Shown one piece after another: positions 47,246 to 55,257 of a DNA stretch of 64,000 bases; the first letter of the stretch is position 1; each line of letters begins with the position of its first letter. A program made the translations under genes and the position numbers. This stretch comes from PXAP01 sp964520585 (GTDB lineage Bacteria; Bacteroidota; Bacteroidia; Bacteroidales; PUMT01). The notes beneath the pieces are model-generated. The model had not been told where the DNA came from. It was given only the letters and a program-made list of their open reading frames with translations, and did no database searches. Where the stretch lies: NCBI GenBank assembly GCA_964520585.1, contig CAZFOO010000002.1, positions 1-64,000 of the forward strand. Reading direction: 5' to 3'.

Positions 47246-48781
47246 ATGACTTTTACGATAAAGAAAAAGTGGACTGTCACAGTCATAATTGCTTTATTAA
47301 TTATTTCATGTTCTGATACAGAGAACCGGCCTATACGTATACTCACAGGCGGTATCAGGCATGAATCCAATACTTTTTCAACCGATCTGACAATGGAAGG
47401 GGATTTTACAGTGCTAAGGGGAGAAGAGGTTCTGGAAAATTCCGAATGGGCAGAGCATTTTTCCGGTACGCAGACCCGGTTTATCCCCACCCTTCATGCC
47501 TATGCAAGACCTTACGGGGTAGTTTCACGCGAAGCTTTCGAAAAGTTTATGGGAGAAATAACTGAAGGGGTAAGGCAATCCGGTGAAATTGACGGGATAT
47601 ATTTGGACATGCATGGAGCTCTGCATGCAGAGGGCTATGAAGATGCTCAGGAATATCTCATTAAGGAGATCAGAAAGGTGGCGGGAGAAAATGTTTTGAT
47701 CAGTGGCAGTTTCGATCTGCACGGAAATATGTCGGCCGGCTTTGTTAATGAGCTCGATATTCTTACAGCTTTCCGAACAGCTCCTCATGTGGATGGAAAT
47801 GAAACAAAGATCCGGGCCATTCAACTGCTTACCGGGGCAATCAAAAATTCCATGAAACCCGCTATTGTTCACATTCCTGTACCTGTCCTTATTCCAGGAG
47901 AAAAGGGTATTACTTTCGTTGAACCGCTATATTCGATTTATGAAAGGCTCCCGGAAATATCAGAAAAAGAGGGAATTCTGGATGCATCCGTATTTATAGG
48001 CTGTGCCTGGTCCGATCTTAAAAGGACATCCATCACCGTTCAGGTAGTAGCTGAAGATTCTTCATACATGGCGATGGCCGAGAACGAAGCAAGAAAATTA
48101 GCGGCAGATATCTGGAATATCCGTAGCGAACTTGAATTTGAAGTACCTGTGGCGGAAATTGATGATGCTATAGATGTTGCCCTTGATGATCCTGCCCAAA
48201 CGGTATATATATCAGATTCCGGAGATAATACTACTGCCGGAGCTGCGGGTGACATTCCCCTGGTTCTGGAAAGGCTTATTGCAAAGGGTGTAAAAGATGC
48301 TGTTGTGGCGGGCATCGTTGACAGGAAAGCTGTTCTGGAATGCATTGAAAATGGAACCGGATCAAGAGTTAAATTGGACATCGGGGGTAAGCTGGATACT
48401 GTTTTTGGAAGCCCGCTCCCAGTAGATGGATTTGTAAAAAGCATTACCCAAACCAGCCATAATGATACCGCTGCCATTGTCAATGTGTCAGGTATAGATG
48501 TTGTTCTTCTGAGCCAGCGGCGTTCATTTACAAGGATCGGGGATTTTAATGATTTGAATATTGATCCCCTGGGCTATAAAATAGTTGTAGTGAAACTGGG
48601 TTATCTGTATCCCGAATTACGGGAAATAGCTCCAAAGTCGATAATGGCATTAACCCCGGGCATGGCATACCAGGTTGTTGAAAAACTTCCCTATAAGAAC
48701 ATACAAAGACCGATATATCCACTGGATCCCGATATGGAATGGGATCCGTACGAATACCCTTTCCCGGAAACTAAAAATTAA
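47246..48781 (+). CDS. M81 family metallopeptidase (MlrC-like), lipoprotein
   Basis: 511 residues. The signal VIIALLIISCSDTENRP has a lipobox Cys near 22. MlrC blocks are ILTGGIRHESNTFS, YLDMHGALHAEGYEDAQ, SGSFDLHGNMSAG and SDSGDNTTAGAAGDIPLVLE. Conserved Asp and His residues in DMHGA and DLHGN probably bind zinc. MlrC breaks linearised microcystin; Bacteroidota members have no defined substrate. A lipid-anchored form would act in the periplasm or outside. It converges on the universal stress gene 7 bases away. Confidence 0.9.
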   Translation: MTFTIKKKWTVTVIIALLIISCSDTENRPIRILTGGIRHESNTFSTDLTMEGDFTVLRGEEVLENSEWAEHFSGTQTRFIPTLHAYARPYGVVSREAFEKFMGEITEGVRQSGEIDGIYLDMHGALHAEGYEDAQEYLIKEIRKVAGENVLISGSFDLHGNMSAGFVNELDILTAFRTAPHVDGNETKIRAIQLLTGAIKNSMKPAIVHIPVPVLIPGEKGITFVEPLYSIYERLPEISEKEGILDASVFIGCAWSDLKRTSITVQVVAEDSSYMAMAENEARKLAADIWNIRSELEFEVPVAEIDDAIDVALDDPAQTVYISDSGDNTTAGAAGDIPLVLERLIAKGVKDAVVAGIVDRKAVLECIENGTGSRVKLDIGGKLDTVFGSPLPVDGFVKSITQTSHNDTAAIVNVSGIDVVLLSQRRSFTRIGDFNDLNIDPLGYKIVVVKLGYLYPELREIAPKSIMALTPGMAYQVVEKLPYKNIQRPIYPLDPDMEWDPYEYPFPETKN

Positions 48782-48788
48782 TAATTCG

Positions 48789-49658
48789 TCATGCCGGCGG
48801 TATTCCCCGGTATTTTTTGAATCTTGCGCCAAGCTGAAGATCTTTTGAGGTAACGCAAAGAACCGGAACAGGAGATTTGCTGAGCATCTGCTGGGCATTA
48901 CTGCCCAGTAAAAAATTCCGGAATGAAGATTCCTGCTCAGTCATAATTGAAATAAGGTCCATTTTCTCGTTACGGGCATATTCAATTATCGTTTCGGGAA
49001 TGTCTTCTCCCTTACGTATGGTGACAACTGTTTCAATTCCATTCTCTTCAAAATAATCCGAAACTTGATTTGACCATGATTTGATCCTTTGCATAAGATC
49101 CGGATCATTCCCTGACGATACGCCCATAACGTGAACCTTTGCCCCGAAATGTTTTGCTATCTTAAGAGTATATGGTACTTTCTGCCGGGTTTCCATTGTG
49201 TAATCAACCGGAAGAAGTATCCTTGCGATATTGTTAGGAACAATTCCGTATTTTATAGCAAATACAGGGCATTCGCTTGCAGTTATTATCTTTAAAGCAT
49301 TGCTCCCGATGAATAATTCCTCAAAACCCGAGGCCCCATGGGTAGATACTGCGATCAGAGAACCTTCAAAAGACTCAGCCTGCTCCACAACTTCATCATA
49401 GATCTTCCCTTTTTTTATTATATATGTCAACTCAACTCCATCAGGAAGTTTATGAGCATACTCTTCCTGAATTTCCATAAACCTGTTTTTGGCGAAACTG
49501 TTTTCCTCATCCCGGGAAATTTGAGAGAAATCCGAGCTTCTTTTAACAACATAAACCATTTGGATATTGGCTTTTGTTCTTGAAGAAATTATCAAGGCCA
49601 GATCAAGCCCGTTCATAGATTCTTTCGAAAAATCGAGTGGAACAATTATCTGCTTCAT
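48789..49658 (-). CDS. Tandem universal stress protein
   Basis: 289 residues from the ATG at 49658 with two Usp domains (about 1-140 and 145-280). The first has IIVPLDFSKES and GASGFEELFIGSNALKI, fitting the G2xG9xG(S/T)N nucleotide loop. The second (ARILLPVDYTME; LLGSNAQQMLSKSPVPVL) keeps only the GSN end of the loop, so only the first domain is likely to bind ATP. It is cytoplasmic. The divergent region toward the acyl-CoA ligase is 635 bases and holds repeat-family modules. Confidence 0.9.
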   Translation of the reverse strand: MKQIIVPLDFSKESMNGLDLALIISSRTKANIQMVYVVKRSSDFSQISRDEENSFAKNRFMEIQEEYAHKLPDGVELTYIIKKGKIYDEVVEQAESFEGSLIAVSTHGASGFEELFIGSNALKIITASECPVFAIKYGIVPNNIARILLPVDYTMETRQKVPYTLKIAKHFGAKVHVMGVSSGNDPDLMQRIKSWSNQVSDYFEENGIETVVTIRKGEDIPETIIEYARNEKMDLISIMTEQESSFRNFLLGSNAQQMLSKSPVPVLCVTSKDLQLGARFKKYRGIPPA

Positions 49659-49913
49659 CACAAAATATTTAGTCTCTTATGCAATGGTTAATATTAATTT
49701 TTAAATTTTACGTAAAAAGACACAACTTAGTTATACAAAATCCATATTTTCTGGCATTTTAAATTATTTTTTTATTTGAACATCACAGCAATCTTCAATT
49801 CATCTCATCAGATAAAATCCGGAAGTATCACACGAGTCATATTTTAAATAGTAAATAACGAAGGTTACAATTTTTCTTTCCGGAATAAATGATATTGTTT
49901 AAAATTTTTTACA

Positions 49914-49983
49914 TTTATACTGTTAAAAACAAGAAGTAAAAATTTCGTCAATAAAATACAAAATTTTCACTTACAGGATGAAT
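49914..49983 (+). repeat. Dispersed intergenic repeat, module 1 (copy at 49.9 kb)
   Basis: Its first 54 bases match 17911-17964 at 45 of 54 positions, including AAAATTTCGTCAA and TACAAAATTTT. A second piece at about 50060-50078 (TGCTTTTCAATCC) matches the tail module of copy A. Both lie upstream of hairpin copy D. Confidence 0.6.
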
Positions 49984-50137
49984 CGCTTCGCTTTAACTTA
50001 TATTATTTAAAGTATTCAGATTATTTATCATTTATGCTACTTAGTCAGGGCTCGGAAAAAATGCTTTTCAATCCGTGAATCGTCATACAATGTAATTCTT
50101 CTCTGATCTATTTAAAAGCACTAAAAAAGCATGTGTA

Positions 50138-50255
50138 ATCGACGAAATCAATTTTTTTCATCCGTATGTGTGTATTTTGACTTCGTCGATTTTTCATTTA
50201 GCCAGCTTTACTTTTTGCTGATTTTGTCTGATGAAAAATTCGGATAAAAAAAATT
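50138..50255 (+). repeat. Dispersed hairpin repeat, copy D, with an extra palindrome
   Basis: The hairpin unit has GAC-TTC-GTC (50179-50187), arm ATTTTTCAT (50189-50197), a 33-base loop and arm ATGAAAAAT (50231-50239), a perfect pairing. Bases 50201-50255 are identical over 55 bases to 59792-59846. ATCGACGAAATCAA (50138-50151) pairs with TTGACTTCGTCGAT (50177-50190) with one G-T, an alternative structure. The element ends 39 bases before the acyl-CoA ligase start. Confidence 0.8.
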
Positions 50256-50293
50256 CATGTACATTTACGTTTAAACCAATCCCGGCACTAACC

Positions 50294-51958
50294 ATGATGA
50301 AAGAAAATTTTATTGAGTTTATTGGAACCAGTATTAAAAACAACTGGGATAAGCAAGCCTTTTCAGACTACAAAGGCTCAAGCTATAAATATTCCGATGT
50401 AGCCCATAGGATAGCACGAATACATATAGCATTTGAACAGGGCGGCATTAAAAGAGGCGATCATATAGCCCTTCTTGGTAAGAATTCAGCTCACTGGACA
50501 ATAGTCTACCTTGCCACCATATCTTATGGTGCAGTGATAGTTCCCATTCTTCCGGATTTCAAGCCTAAAGACGTACATCACATTGTAACCCACTCCGATT
50601 CCAAAGTTCTATTTGTCGCCGAAAATATTCTGGAAACATTGAAAGAAACTGAAATGGCCGGGCTTCAGGCCATATTTTCAATTAGTGATTTTTCTTTGAT
50701 TTCTCATGCAGGGAAGATTGGGCTAAAAGAAAAACTTGCTTCCATTGATGATCTTTTTGAGAAAAAATATGATGGAGGATTTAATACGGGAAACTTTACC
50801 CTTGCAGAAGTACCGAATAACGATCTGGCCGTCATTAGCTATACTTCAGGAACAACAGGGTTTTCCAAAGGAGTCATGCTACCACATAACAGTCTTATTG
50901 CTAATATTGTATATGCGCATAACAACATGCCACTTCAACCGGGAGATGCAATAGTGTCTTTTCTCCCCCTTGCACATTCTTATGGATGTGCTTTTGAATT
51001 CCTGTTCCCTTTTACGCTGGGATGTCATATAACCTTTCTTACCAAAACCCCGTCTCCTCAAATCATATTAGGAGCTTTTAAAGAGATAAGGCCCAGACTT
51101 GTACTTGCAGTACCTCTGGTAATTGAAAAAATCTACAAGAAACAGCTTCTTCCTGTTCTTGAAAAACCTTCCGTCAAATTTATGCTCAAGGTACCCGGTA
51201 TCAATAACTTAATCTATAAAAAGATCCATAAAAAGTTAACCGATGCTTTTGGGGGTAATTTTCATGAGGTGGTCATTGGAGGTGCAGCCTTAAACAAAGA
51301 TGTAGAACTGTTTTTTAATAAGATAGGCTTCCCTTTCTCTATCGGATATGGCATGACCGAATGCGGTCCACTTATAAGTTATGCAAACTGGGATAAAACC
51401 AGACTCGGGTCCGCAGGCAAAATGGTTGACACTCTCGAAGTAAAGATAGATTCTGAAGATCCTTATAATGAAGTTGGGGAAATAATGGTGCGCGGAGAAA
51501 ATGTGATGACTGGATATTACAAAAATGAACAAGCAACCAGTGATGTACTTGATAAGGACGGATGGCTTCACACAGGAGACCTGGGAGTAATTGACAAAGA
51601 TGACTTCGTTTATATCAAAGGCCGGAGTAAAAGCATGTTACTGGGGCCTTCAGGCCAAAATATATATCCTGAAGAAATTGAGGCAAAACTTAATAACATG
51701 CATTATGTTCTTGAGTCGGTTGTGATTGAAAATAAAGGACGGCTGGTTGCACTGGTATATCCTGACCATGAAGCTGCCAAAAATGCCGGCATTGATGATA
51801 CAAACCTGGAAGCCATAATGGAGAACCATCGCAAAGATCTTAACAATGAGCTGCCGGTTTACATGAATCTTCATAAAATACGGATATATCCTGAAGAGTT
51901 TGAAAAGACACCGAAAAAAAGCATTAAGCGTTTCCTTTATATGGGAGAAGAGGAATAG
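50294..51958 (+). CDS. Long-chain acyl-CoA ligase (AMP-binding, FadD-like)
   Basis: 554 residues from the ATG at 50294 (MMKENFIEFIGTSIKNNWDK). The frame is open back to an ATG at 50231, but that one is the arm of a repeat element and its codons are repeat sequence. The P-loop motif ISYTSGTTGFSKGVMLPH, GYGMTECGPLISYAN, HTGDLGVIDKDDFVYIKGR and the C-terminal lysine region KTPKKSIKRFLY identify the ANL superfamily. It activates fatty acids to acyl-CoA via acyl-AMP. A strong terminator follows. Confidence 0.93.
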   Translation: MMKENFIEFIGTSIKNNWDKQAFSDYKGSSYKYSDVAHRIARIHIAFEQGGIKRGDHIALLGKNSAHWTIVYLATISYGAVIVPILPDFKPKDVHHIVTHSDSKVLFVAENILETLKETEMAGLQAIFSISDFSLISHAGKIGLKEKLASIDDLFEKKYDGGFNTGNFTLAEVPNNDLAVISYTSGTTGFSKGVMLPHNSLIANIVYAHNNMPLQPGDAIVSFLPLAHSYGCAFEFLFPFTLGCHITFLTKTPSPQIILGAFKEIRPRLVLAVPLVIEKIYKKQLLPVLEKPSVKFMLKVPGINNLIYKKIHKKLTDAFGGNFHEVVIGGAALNKDVELFFNKIGFPFSIGYGMTECGPLISYANWDKTRLGSAGKMVDTLEVKIDSEDPYNEVGEIMVRGENVMTGYYKNEQATSDVLDKDGWLHTGDLGVIDKDDFVYIKGRSKSMLLGPSGQNIYPEEIEAKLNNMHYVLESVVIENKGRLVALVYPDHEAAKNAGIDDTNLEAIMENHRKDLNNELPVYMNLHKIRIYPEEFEKTPKKSIKRFLYMGEEE

Positions 51959-51984
51959 CCTTATTCCTGACCGGAAAATCTCCG

Positions 51985-52020
51985 GAAGCCATTTGTTTTA
52001 TTGCAAATGGCTTCTTTTTT
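51985..52020 (+). terminator. Rho-independent terminator after the acyl-CoA ligase
   Basis: GAAGCCATTTG pairs perfectly with CAAATGGCTTC around an eight-base loop, followed by TTTTTT. It starts 27 bases after the stop codon. Confidence 0.92.
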
Positions 52021-52130
52021 GTATTTTAGAGCCCTTTCCTTAAATCTTTATTAGTACGAACCCTTAAACAACACAGATAAAAGTTACATAAATCAGAAGA
52101 TGGTCTTACAAGTACAAAATATAAATATTT

Positions 52131-53612
52131 ATGCAAAACAATAACCTCTACCTGGCATTTGATTTCGGCGCTGAAAGTTCAAGGGCCGTTTGCGGATATC
52201 TTGAAAATAACAAGCTTTCCCTCAAAGAAATTTACAGGTTTAAAACCGGAATGCTCTCGCTGGACAATCATTTTTACTGGAATGTTTATCGGTTTTATGA
52301 AGAAATGCTCAGGGCTATGAGCATTTGTGCCCAAAAAGAAAAACTCCAGCCCTGCTCAGTAGCCATCGATTCCTGGGGCGTTGATTTCGGATTTTTGTCT
52401 GAAGACGACACCATTATCCGTATCCCTTATGCCTATCGTGATTTGCAGGTAACTGATGCAATGCCTGATTTTCATAAGATAGTTCCCCCAGAAAAGATAT
52501 ATTCGTTAACCGGAATTTCCATGCAGCCTTTTAACAGCCTCTATCATCTGCATGCAATGAAACTTAATAACGACCCGGTTCTAAAAATGGGCCGGAGACT
52601 GATGTTCATACCCGATCTTCTGAATTTTCTTCTTTCAGGAGAAAAGAAAACCGAATTCAGCTTTGCAACAACATCACAATTGTATAATCCTTTTAAAGGA
52701 CAATGGGAGGAGGAACTTCTTGCAAAAGTAGGGTTGGATACTTCACTGATGAATGATATCATTGCTCCCGGTGAAATCATCGCTCCTATAAAAGATGATA
52801 TTTGCAGTCAAACCGGTATCAGGCAGGCTAATTTGGTATCTGCATGTTCACATGATACTGGATCGGCTATTGTAGCCGTACCGGCAACCGGGGATGACTG
52901 GGCCTATATAAGTTCAGGGACCTGGTCGCTGATGGGACTGGAACTCAATTCTCCAATTGTAAACGAAAAAGCTCTGGAATATAACTTTTCTAATGAAGGC
53001 GGTGCAGGAGGAACGTTCAGATTTTTGAAAAATATCATGGGGCTATGGTTGTTGCAGCAATGTCAAAAAAGATGGTCGGATTCAGGAAAGGAATACAATT
53101 ATCCTCAACTCATCGATGAGGCTGCCAGGGCAACCCCTTTTAAAACATTCATAGATCCGGATTACGAAAAATTTTTCAATCCCCCCGACATGTTGTCGGC
53201 AATAGATGATTTTTGTGAGCTCACCTCACAAAGCAAGCCCTCTTCCCCGGGTGAATATGTAAGAGCGATACTTGAAAGCCTTGCTCTTAAATACAGGCAC
53301 GTGATGGAACAACTTACTGAGGTGAGCGGAAAACAGATTAATACAATACATATCATAGGCGGGGGCACAAAGAATAAATTACTTTGCCAGTTTACTGCTG
53401 ACGCCACAGGGAAAAAGGTGATTACCGGACCGGCAGAGGGTACGGCGGCAGGAAATATCCTTATGCAGATGATTGCAAAAGGACAGGCCGGTTCTATCGA
53501 AGAGATCCGGTCAATTGTAAGGAATTCTTTTGATTTCGGGCTATATACCCCCGGGATGTCCCCTAAATGGGAAAATGCATACCAGAAATTCCTTGAAATT
53601 TTAAAAAGATAA
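52131..53612 (+). CDS. Rhamnulokinase-family sugar kinase (L-rhamnulose or L-fuculose)
   Basis: 493 residues of the FGGY fold. The N-terminal phosphate loop AFDFGAESSRAVCG, the RhaB-type AIDSWGVDFGFL and IPYAYRD, and the C-terminal IHIIGGGTKNKLLCQFTADA with GPAEGTAAGNILMQ are present. RhaB phosphorylates L-rhamnulose. Here the adjoining genes are fucP and fucI, so the real substrate may be L-fuculose; in Bacteroides the fuculose kinase is, as far as I recall, close to RhaB. The sequence alone does not decide. It converges with fucP. Confidence 0.88.
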   Translation: MQNNNLYLAFDFGAESSRAVCGYLENNKLSLKEIYRFKTGMLSLDNHFYWNVYRFYEEMLRAMSICAQKEKLQPCSVAIDSWGVDFGFLSEDDTIIRIPYAYRDLQVTDAMPDFHKIVPPEKIYSLTGISMQPFNSLYHLHAMKLNNDPVLKMGRRLMFIPDLLNFLLSGEKKTEFSFATTSQLYNPFKGQWEEELLAKVGLDTSLMNDIIAPGEIIAPIKDDICSQTGIRQANLVSACSHDTGSAIVAVPATGDDWAYISSGTWSLMGLELNSPIVNEKALEYNFSNEGGAGGTFRFLKNIMGLWLLQQCQKRWSDSGKEYNYPQLIDEAARATPFKTFIDPDYEKFFNPPDMLSAIDDFCELTSQSKPSSPGEYVRAILESLALKYRHVMEQLTEVSGKQINTIHIIGGGTKNKLLCQFTADATGKKVITGPAEGTAAGNILMQMIAKGQAGSIEEIRSIVRNSFDFGLYTPGMSPKWENAYQKFLEILKR

Positions 53613-53780
53613 TGAAACTACCCCGGGGCAGAGCCCCGAAGTATGCTAATGGTATTTGTTATTTCCGGCCCGTAGTATAAGGGTATCCAGTCACTTAATG
53701 AATAATATATTCACCTTCCCTACTGCCGGTTTAAAATGTGGCCACGGCTTATTAATCATTACATTACGGGATCGGGAAAA

Positions 53781-55043
53781 TCAGCTTAACGGCTCTTTCC
53801 GGAAAATGTTGAAAGTCCCGAAACGACCGTAGATTGCAATAAGTGCAAAACAAAACAACGGAACTAAAAACGCTAATTTAATACTGCCTGTGAGGTCAGA
53901 AACTTGTCCCTGAATAGCTGTGAGCACTGCACCTCCCAGAATTGCCATTATAAGCCCGCTGGCCCCTATTTTCGTATCATTACCCAGTCCGCGGACCGAT
54001 ATACCATATATTGTGGGAAACATCAGTGACATACAGGCTGAAATTGCTACCAGTGATATAACAGCAGGATACCCGCTTAACATTATTACTCCCAAAGTAC
54101 AGATAATAGCCAGAAGGGCTGAGATGCTAAGAAGATTGCGTGGACTGAAATACTTCATCAATCCGGTGAAAACAAAACGCAGGACAGTAAAAACAACCAG
54201 AGCGGCAATATAGTATGTTGATGATTGCTCTTCATTTGTACCAAGCTCCTGCATAACAAATCTTATGGTAAAAGACCATACTCCTATCTGTGCACCAACA
54301 TAAAAAAACTGGGCCAGTACGCCGCTGGTATACCTGGAATTTTTTAAAAGTCTGCCAAGACTTGCTTTAAGGTCAAGGCGCACCTCTGTGTCAGAGGCTT
54401 TTGGCATTTTAGTGGTGGCAATTATGAGCCAGATCACCAATAAAAACAGTGCAACGCCCACATACGGCCCCATCATGGCATTTAGCTCCTGAGCTCTTAT
54501 GACACCAAGTTCTTCGTGGGTCATGAGTGCCCGGTCTGCTGCTCCTGCATGGTTAAGATGGGAAAGAATAAAATATTTGCTTATGATGACACCCGTAATT
54601 GATCCTATAGGATTGAATGACTGTGCAAAATTCAATCTCCGCGTTCCGGTTTCTTCCGGCCCCATCGCAATAATATAGGGATTTGCCGTCGTCTCCAGTA
54701 CTGATAAGCCACCGGCAAGAATGAACAGGGCTCCAAGAAAATGACCGTAACTCATGGTAAGGCTTGCAGGATAAAAAAGCAGTCCCCCGGTGATAAACAT
54801 CCCCAGGCCCAGTAATATACCGGACTTATAAGTGAATTTCCTGATAAAAATTGCGGCTGGTAAGGCAAGACAGAAGTAGGAACCATAAAAAGCTATCTGT
54901 ATCCAGGATGTCTGAAAATCACTCATGCTCAGAATCCGTTTAAATGCAGCCAGCAATGTATCAGTCATATTATTGGCCAGACCCCACATGAAGAAAAGTG
55001 AGGTTACCAGTATAAAAGGCAAAAGGGGAGTTGACTTTCTCAT
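53781..55043 (-). CDS. fucP: L-fucose:H+ symporter family permease
   Basis: 420 residues with twelve hydrophobic helices of the MFS FHS family. Signatures are TSLFFMWGLANNMTDTLLAA, the helix-2 IQIAFYGSYFCLALPAAIFI, LSVLETTANPYI and LNFAQSFNPIGS. FucP takes up L-fucose with a proton; close relatives take galactose or glucose, but fucI just upstream in the same direction supports fucose. It lies about 215 bases after the fucI stop. Confidence 0.9.
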   Translation of the reverse strand: MRKSTPLLPFILVTSLFFMWGLANNMTDTLLAAFKRILSMSDFQTSWIQIAFYGSYFCLALPAAIFIRKFTYKSGILLGLGMFITGGLLFYPASLTMSYGHFLGALFILAGGLSVLETTANPYIIAMGPEETGTRRLNFAQSFNPIGSITGVIISKYFILSHLNHAGAADRALMTHEELGVIRAQELNAMMGPYVGVALFLLVIWLIIATTKMPKASDTEVRLDLKASLGRLLKNSRYTSGVLAQFFYVGAQIGVWSFTIRFVMQELGTNEEQSSTYYIAALVVFTVLRFVFTGLMKYFSPRNLLSISALLAIICTLGVIMLSGYPAVISLVAISACMSLMFPTIYGISVRGLGNDTKIGASGLIMAILGGAVLTAIQGQVSDLTGSIKLAFLVPLFCFALIAIYGRFGTFNIFRKEPLS

Positions 55044-55257
55044 AAATAAATATTGTTAATTAAAAATAAGCAGTAAGCATTAGCCATCAGCAAAGATGAA
55101 TATAATTAGAATAAATCAGGTTCATCAAATAAATATTTAAATTTTATCAACTGGTCGGATATATCAATAATCTTCAAAAGATCTGATTAACCTGCCTGCT
55201 GCTTCCAGATACAAAAATAGCATAAGAGGCAATATTTGAGAGGTTAAAAATATAATT

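Noticed and set aside
50138..50255. Copy D as an insertion sequence end or MITE
   Set aside because: I could find no clear target-site duplication or terminal inverted repeats bounding the whole element, so I leave the mobile nature open.
53624..53638. CGGGGC-AGA-GCCCCG hairpin after the sugar kinase as a terminator
   Set aside because: No T tract follows on either strand; it may still slow RNA decay, but termination is not supported.
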